The notes under the pieces are model-generated. The model did no database searches. It was not told where the DNA came from and worked only from the letters and a program-made list of their open reading frames with translations. A program made the translations under genes and the position numbers. DNA of 64,000 nt from Limnanthes douglasii subsp. nivea (lineage: Eukaryota > Streptophyta > Magnoliopsida > Brassicales > Limnanthaceae), in the NCBI GenBank assembly GCA_036936605.1, contig JAUPFV010000004.1, positions 64,070,352 to 64,134,351 on the forward strand. The letters run 5' to 3'. Positions 58,702-64,000 of this stretch are shown one piece after another. The first letter of the stretch is position 1. Each line of letters starts with the position of its first letter.

Positions 58702-59391
58702 GGGCACCTCCTAATTTATAGATTTAGCATTTAATTAAAATGATAAATCTATAAATTAAAAATACCTTTAAACAGAAATATATTTGCGTTGCAGGTGAAA
58801 GTAAAGACAAGTGACTAATGACGTTTTATTTCCTATCATTGCTTTATGTTTAGTCGACACATGGATAAAGTGTAACTGTGACGGTTCTAACACAACCGTA
58901 TTTTGGAAACAACGCCTAGCACTTGGGTTTTGAATAGGGGTGCAATTGTTGTTGACGTTTACCCAACGTATAACATGATTTATTTTGCGAAATATCAAAT
59001 TACCTTAATTTTAAACCATAGTTTACCTAAAAACTCTTACTTATGTTCTGCATTTACTAAGTATGTCGTTGTCGTCTGCTGTCGAAAGACATATTATTGA
59101 TTTTCAAACTGCAAACCAGGTACGCCATTTTTGCTTAACTTGTGCATACATGTAGTTTTTCATAATAGTTTTTAACCGTAGATTTTGGAATACGAAGTCT
59201 GTGATTATGGCGACAAAAAGAAATTTGTATACACATGATGTTGAACCAATCACCCCTCGCTGGCTGTAATCATGCTTATTCGTGACATTAACTTATTGAA
59301 GTCCAAGTAAAAACCATGGCACCAAAAAGGACGACGATGAGGAACTTGGAGAAAACTCCAGTATCTGAATTTGAAGACCCTGTATTCTTGG

Positions 59392-59851
59392 TGGTGTGGA
59401 TAATAATCGCCTGAGGGTAGGCTAGTAATTTTAAGCGGAGTTTCAAGGTGGTGTATGGGTGTTTAACGGTGGTGTGTGGGTGTTTAAGGGTGGAGAGATA
59501 ATTAAGCAGCTTGGTAGCAGTTAATTTTCATTACCCATAGTTAATGCTGGTGGTTGGGTATTTATAGTGTGATGTTTGGGCCCTTATGGGCTTTCGGGTC
59601 ATGTTTAATGGACCCGGGTCATGTTTAAAGACCCACGAGTTCTAAGCAGGAGGGCAGGTAGCTTAGTCAGGAAGTGTTTAGGTTTTTTAGTACTTTAGTC
59701 ATAGTTCGAACAGTCTTAAGTTTATAGTGTTCGAAGTGATCTGTCCGGTCCGAATGATCTATCCGATTTTTGTACTTGTAGCCTGTCCGGTTTTCGGAGA
59801 GACTTAGGCTGATTTGCCCTTCCGGGGACCATCCTGAATTCGGACTCATCA
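59392..59851 (-). mobile_element. Solo LTR of the G1/G2 family in the G3 antisense ORF
   Basis: A 460-bp LTR with the family ends (TGATGAGTCCG on the minus strand, CCACACCA at the other end), flanked by CTTGG on both sides (59387-59391 and 59852-59856). With no internal region and an intact target duplication, it is the product of recombination between the two LTRs of a full insertion. It is about 40 bp longer than the G2 LTRs. Confidence 0.95.
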
Positions 59852-60369
59852 CTTGGAAAGCTACTTCTCACAAATATGGGTATCTAGGTGATGTTGGATT
59901 GCTTAGTTTTAGGGCTATGTATGCCATTCCAGAAAATGTTACAGTGGAGTTCCCGTGGTCGGCGAGCATCCATACCATGCCCGTGAAATGGAGACTTGCT
60001 TGTTCACAATTGTGTTCGATTGGGGACTGCGACTTCCCTTGCCCATGCTATTCATGATTCTTTTTAGCGTGATAGGCATTTGTCCCACCCAGTTATCTGT
60101 TAACGGGTGGAGGATGCTACTTAGTGTAGTTCTTAGCTCATGCTTGCTAGGGATTAAGATATGTCTAACTGACTTATTAGTAGCTACCGACGTGACTAAA
60201 CTTGTCAAATATCCCTTCTTTTACACTCAACTAAAGGGAATAAAAAATATTTTTGAACTCCCATCGTCAGATAAGGACTGGAAGAACTCCTTCCTACTTG
60301 TGTCTGGCAATTGTGAACATTAAAAACCGATTATGAACCTCCAATTAGAGAGGAAATTGAGAGTGAAGT

Positions 60370-60453
60370 GTAAGCATCAGTAGCGTAATTTGTATACTGA
60401 ATTATCCTGTAATAAAATGTTGGATATGAACTTTTATATATAATTTTATGCAG
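60370..60453 (+). other. Predicted intron in the G3 antisense ORF (84 bp)
   Basis: Donor GTAAGC, acceptor TTTTATGCAG, phase 1 (T joins GT). It lies about 20 codons after FLLVSG; the G2 intron lies about 24 codons after FLFVSG. Same length and phase in both. Confidence 0.7.
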
Positions 60454-62359
60454 GTGAAGCAGCCATCCAAGAATGGTAGAAGGATTGACTTACAAAAGAC
60501 TACATAAATCCCTTGATTGAGTTTGGCAATCTAGCCAACTCCATTTGGTTACAACAGCCTAAGTTTCTATTCACACAGTTTAACTACCTTAAATCAGGTT
60601 TGTGGCCAGTACCAGAGTTTACAATGACAAAGGACAGAAGGGTGATAATGTCAGATGGTGTAGAAGCTACAATGGACCGTATCTGAGCCTTGATGGAAAA
60701 GAGATATCGAGAAAAGAATAACAATGACATTTGGTTATCAGTGCCCCAGACCCGCAAAGGTAAAAAAGCTGAGGGGTCATCCTCAGTTCTTTGTCACCAG
60801 GATGGGCAAGGGGGAAACTTACCATTCAAGGGGTCGATAAGGTGAATCAAGATGGAGGTAGTGTTCCTGAGGGGCATGGAGTTGCTGATGAAAATCGAGT
60901 GCGACCTGAACGAGAGGGTAAAGAAGAGGAGAAATATTCTACCTCTTTAGTAAAGCCTTGGAATAAGAAGCAGAAATTGATTCTGGATGTTTTTTCTCTT
61001 ACCACCAAAAAGCTTCAACTGAGAGATGAGGAAAGTAGTGGTGGGGAAGCTGTACGAGAAAATTATGTTGATCCCCCAGCTCCCCCTCCAGCAGTAGAAG
61101 GACAAGGTAAAGGGCCGAGATTGATGCAGAGCCTATCGATCTGGTAGAACAATGAAGAAGAAGGAGAAGGATTGTGTCCTAAGAACGTGATCCCAAAAAA
61201 GCTAGCAGTAAGGATGAAGAACTTGGTCAAAGCGTCAACTATTTATCCCTCAACAACAGTAGTGCAAGGAATGGGTTCACTACCTCAAGCTGGAAATATG
61301 GTAAGGCCTACAGTGGCTACAGTAGGAAATAGCAGCGCTAGGACCAGTTAGAAGAATGTTGCCATGGACGAGTTACTCCCCCAGAGGATCGTTATGCCCC
61401 ACCCATCGATGCTCATGTTTGAACAACTAAAGCGTATTCATGAGTTGTCCTATTATGATGGGATTCCCATGAGTGATATCTTACAACGGAGAGTGAAGCT
61501 CGCCAGTAAGGTAAAAACATACAGTGTGGAATTAATTACCATATAATAGAATTTAACTAATTTTGTGTGCTTTGTAGTTGTATCATAATTAAGTTGTACA
61601 GTCATATCGACGGATGTCTGCGGCCGACCTAGAAGTAATGGAAAGTTAGAAACCATAACTGATGTTATTTGGAGCAGCTAAATCAACAACTGCAGAGTTC
61701 GTGCGCCTAAGGCATGCCTATGAGTCTGCCAAAGCTTCCAAAGATATGGTGATTGAGGCTAGTGAGAAGCTACAAACTAAGATGGAGATGTTGAAGGAGA
61801 CTTTAGTTTGCAGTGATGAAAAATGCAAAGCACTGTCCACGGGCAACACGAATTTACTAAATTAGAACAACACTTTGATTCAAAAGAATGAGGATCTCAT
61901 CGCTCAGAGCTAAAATTTATTTGATAGACACTTGGCGCTGGCCAAGAGGGTTGCAGAACAGGGTCACTGATTAGCGAAGATATCCTCAAAACATACTAAG
62001 CTGGAAGCGAGACTAGAAAACGCACAGAGGGAGTTTGAACTTGAGAGGCAGCAATGGAAAGAGAGCTTGAAGTCCGCGCTAGAGGAGCGGGAAGCTCAAA
62101 TGATGAATGTTGTGATGAATATGATACCCCGGGACAAGAAAGAAGTTGTGGCTGAGCTGGTGCCATTAAATCCTGGGCTGAAGCTCGGGTCATTGTGTCG
62201 CCCATTTGAAGTTCATATGCATCTACAAAATAATCCACCCCAAATAGCACGAACGGGCTTGCTGCTGATGTTATTACGGTTGCAACCGATCCACTAGGTG
62301 TCACTAAAAACAAGGCCCATCCAGATCATATTGAGCTATCTCCCCCTCCAAACGTTTAG

Positions 62360-62985
62360 TGTTAGTGTATCATTCCTAGTGAAAGATTTTAAACCTGAAA
62401 ATTAACTCTGTGTAATTTTGGGTCACGCCCTGACTCTTGTTTTGAACTGATTTGAAAGATAAGTTATCTACTTTTGCATTGGAAGTTTAGGTGTACTCCT
62501 TTGTTAAAAGATTCGTGATGATATATATTACAGGAGACGTGTTTATTACTTCATGTAGTTTCATAGGGCGATCCTTACAAGGTCGAGCTCAGTAGGGCTC
62601 ATTGCGTAGCTTAAGACAAATAGCGTATTTCTAGCTAATTTGCGACGAGTTTGTAAAGACCCTATTGTGTAGTCTGCTATAGACTTGGTTTGTAACCAGT
62701 TCGCCAAGATACCCAATACAGTATGGCTTTTACGTAGCCCGTAGGCGTGACCAATTAGCTCGATCGTGTTTATAAATAATTAGTCTGGACTCAGTGTGGT
62801 CCATTGCGTAGCCGTTTTAGGCGTGGTCAGTGACCCATTCGCTAATTGTAAGGATAAAAACTTGTAATAAACACATGATGGCGAAAGCATAATTCATATT
62901 AAGAAAAAATAAAACGTTTGAGATGCCTCGTTAAAAAACCTCCCCGTGCCATCAGGGAGGAAAAAGAGCGCATCACTACATTCTA
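62360..62985. repeat. Convergent spacer of G3 with degenerate repeats
   Basis: Motifs around CATTGCGTAGC and TAGGCGTG(A/G)(C/T)CA recur three to four times between 62590 and 62850. No ORF. It occupies the same place as the repeat-bearing spacer of G2. Confidence 0.55.
62939..62960. other. Conserved hairpin near the end of pol (G3)
   Basis: Plus strand CCTCCC, loop CGTGCCATCA, GGGAGG. Compare CCTCCT/AGGAGG in G2. Confidence 0.65.
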
Positions 62986-62989
62986 TGCA

Positions 62990-64000
62990 GATTGGCGATA
63001 TAATTTAAGATGGTTCACATTCTAGGGATGTTTGAGTGTGAAGCCTTCTTCGTCTGCCAGTCGATAGGCCCCATAATATCTAGTAGAGATGATTGTGTAT
63101 GGCCCCTCCCAATTAGGGTCTAACTTGTCACTTGGTCCACTTCCTGATCTTTGGAACGTCTATTTCATCACTAAGTCGCCTACCTTGAAACTGTGGGGCT
63201 TTAACCGAGCATTAAACAGTCCTCTCATCAGGCTTCTATAATGTTTTGTTCGAACTCATGCTTGGTCGCGCCGCTCGTTTAAAAGGTCTATGCTCGTCGC
63301 TCTGGCAACCAAGTTTGCTTCTTCCTCTTAGTTTTCTATACGATGGATTTGCACGATGATTTCTGCTGGTATGACTGCCTCATTACAATAAACTAGGGCG
63401 AAAGATGTATCCCATGTTGTTGACTGTGGCGTAGTTCTATATGACAATAAGACCTCGGCTAACTTTTCTGGCCATTTTCCCTTGGCTTCTTCAAGCTTCT
63501 TCTTAATTCCTTCGAGTATCGTTCGGTTAGATACGTCCACTTGACCATTGTCTTGGTAGGGATATGGCGTAGAGACATGTTGGGTGATCCAATATCATTT
63601 ACAAAAGATGGTGAAACTGAATTCTAGAACTACGGGTCGTTATCGGTCATCATTATTCGTTTGATTATGAATGATATCACATACCTCATGGGCCCTGGTT
63701 CGGAATAAATATTTTCAACCCATTTGGAGAAGTAGTCTACTGCCACAATCAAGAACTATCTCTTCCCGGTGGCCATTGGTAAAGGTCAAACCAGGTATAT
63801 CCCCCATTTATCGAAAGAGTATGGAACATGAGCGGATTACATAGGTTCACTTGGCATATTTGTGTATTAGCATATTGTTGACATTAATGACACTACTGCA
63901 CTAAATTTTCCGCATTGGTTGCTAACTCTGGACCATAGTACCCTCCAAACATAAATTGTAGAATCAGACTTTGGTGCCCACAATGAGCGCATGCTTCTCC
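62990..64000 (-). pseudogene. pol: Integrase of G3 (decayed, cut by window end)
   Basis: From the right edge, minus strand: zinc-finger piece GEACAHCGHQS, then degraded core, then YPYQDNGQVDVSNRTILEGI, which contains the region of the third catalytic acidic residue; the usual Glu is Asp here (QVDVSNRTI). After it come KWPEKLAEVLLSYRTTPQST (63328-63540) and the C-terminal WEGPYTIISTRYYGAYRLAD (about 63030-63110), with a stop before NVNHLKL. Several stops and frame changes. More diverged from G2 than G1 is. Confidence 0.83.

Larger units (their letters stand above)
59316..62359 (+). pseudogene. Antisense ORF of G3: PF04195-like domain, intron, coiled coil
   Basis: Same position and order as in G2. 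A start candidate at 59316 gives MAPKRTTMRNLEKTPVSEFE. A solo LTR splits exon 1. After it come RAMYAIPENVTVEFPW, then (after a frameshift) FDWGLRLPLP, ICPTQLSVNGWRMLL and DWKNSFLLVSG, aligning with the G2 domain. After the predicted intron comes KDYINPLIEFGNLANSIWLQ. Further right: an acidic/Lys-rich middle (60791-61147), a coiled coil (SEKLQTKMEMLKETLV, FELERQQWKESLKSALEERE) and an end reading GVTKNKAHPDHIELSPPPNV then TAG at 62357-62359. A second intron candidate is 61511-61577. Frameshifts and stops throughout. Confidence 0.75.
58112..64000 (-). mobile_element. Second Tat-lineage element G3 (right end off window)
   Basis: Minus-strand pol (62990-64000) with a plus-strand antisense ORF (59316-62359) and a candidate 3' LTR (58112-58701). 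The gene order mirrors G2 but sequences are more diverged and the LTR is unrelated by eye, so it is a different Tat family. A solo LTR of the G1/G2 family is inserted at 59392-59851. Gag, RT and the 5' LTR lie beyond the window. Confidence 0.85.

Noticed and set aside
1..64000. CRISPR array or bacterial operon
   Set aside because: No regularly spaced repeats with unique spacers. All coding signals are plant retroelements.

Overview
The window is a gene-poor, repeat-dense stretch of a flowering-plant nuclear genome, most likely a eudicot. I infer this from the element families: L1-type LINEs with DUF4283/CCHC ORF1 proteins and C-terminal RNase H, Tat-lineage Ty3/gypsy elements with a second RNase H, and Ty1/copia elements. 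I found no host protein-coding gene, rRNA or functional tRNA. Almost every coding region carries stops or frameshifts, so most are listed as pseudogenes.

Layout. 1-1793: 5' LTR and gag of a Tat-lineage gypsy element (G1, minus strand) running off the left edge. 2215-3240: a deleted copia element (minus) reduced to LTR, part of RT, RNase H and LTR. About 4.8-8.9 kb: a LINE (plus) of one L1 lineage. 9322-10226: a TRIM-like mini-retrotransposon whose 140-bp LTRs match the deleted copia. 11.0-14.45 kb, 14.95-20.56 kb and 20.65-23.84 kb: three LINEs of a second L1 lineage (plus, plus, minus). 24.7-25.3 kb: a copia gag fragment. 26367-26715: a MITE candidate. 28045-33829: a full-length but decayed copia element. 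33.8-35.05 kb: AT-rich degenerate repeats. 35.06-35.46 kb: a gypsy RNase H/integrase scrap. 35.5-41.0 kb: a LINE (minus) split by an LTR fragment. 41.4-57.3 kb: a LINE (plus) split by a 10.4-kb Tat element (G2, 43753-54167) with perfect 5-bp target duplications. 58.1-64 kb: a second, more diverged Tat element (G3, minus, cut by the window end) whose antisense ORF holds a solo LTR of the G1/G2 family, also with a perfect target duplication.

The most interesting part is in the two Tat elements. Besides gag-pol on the minus strand, each carries a long plus-strand (antisense) ORF between the 3' LTR and the end of pol. Both encode a conserved domain resembling the 'putative gypsy-type transposon' family and a coiled coil. 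Both appear to be interrupted by an intron of exactly 84 bp, in the same phase and at the equivalent place. G2 also shows a TATA box upstream of this ORF. Where the antisense ORF and pol converge, both elements keep a small hairpin whose stem differs by a compensatory change. Together these suggest a spliced, independently transcribed antisense gene maintained within the Tat lineage.
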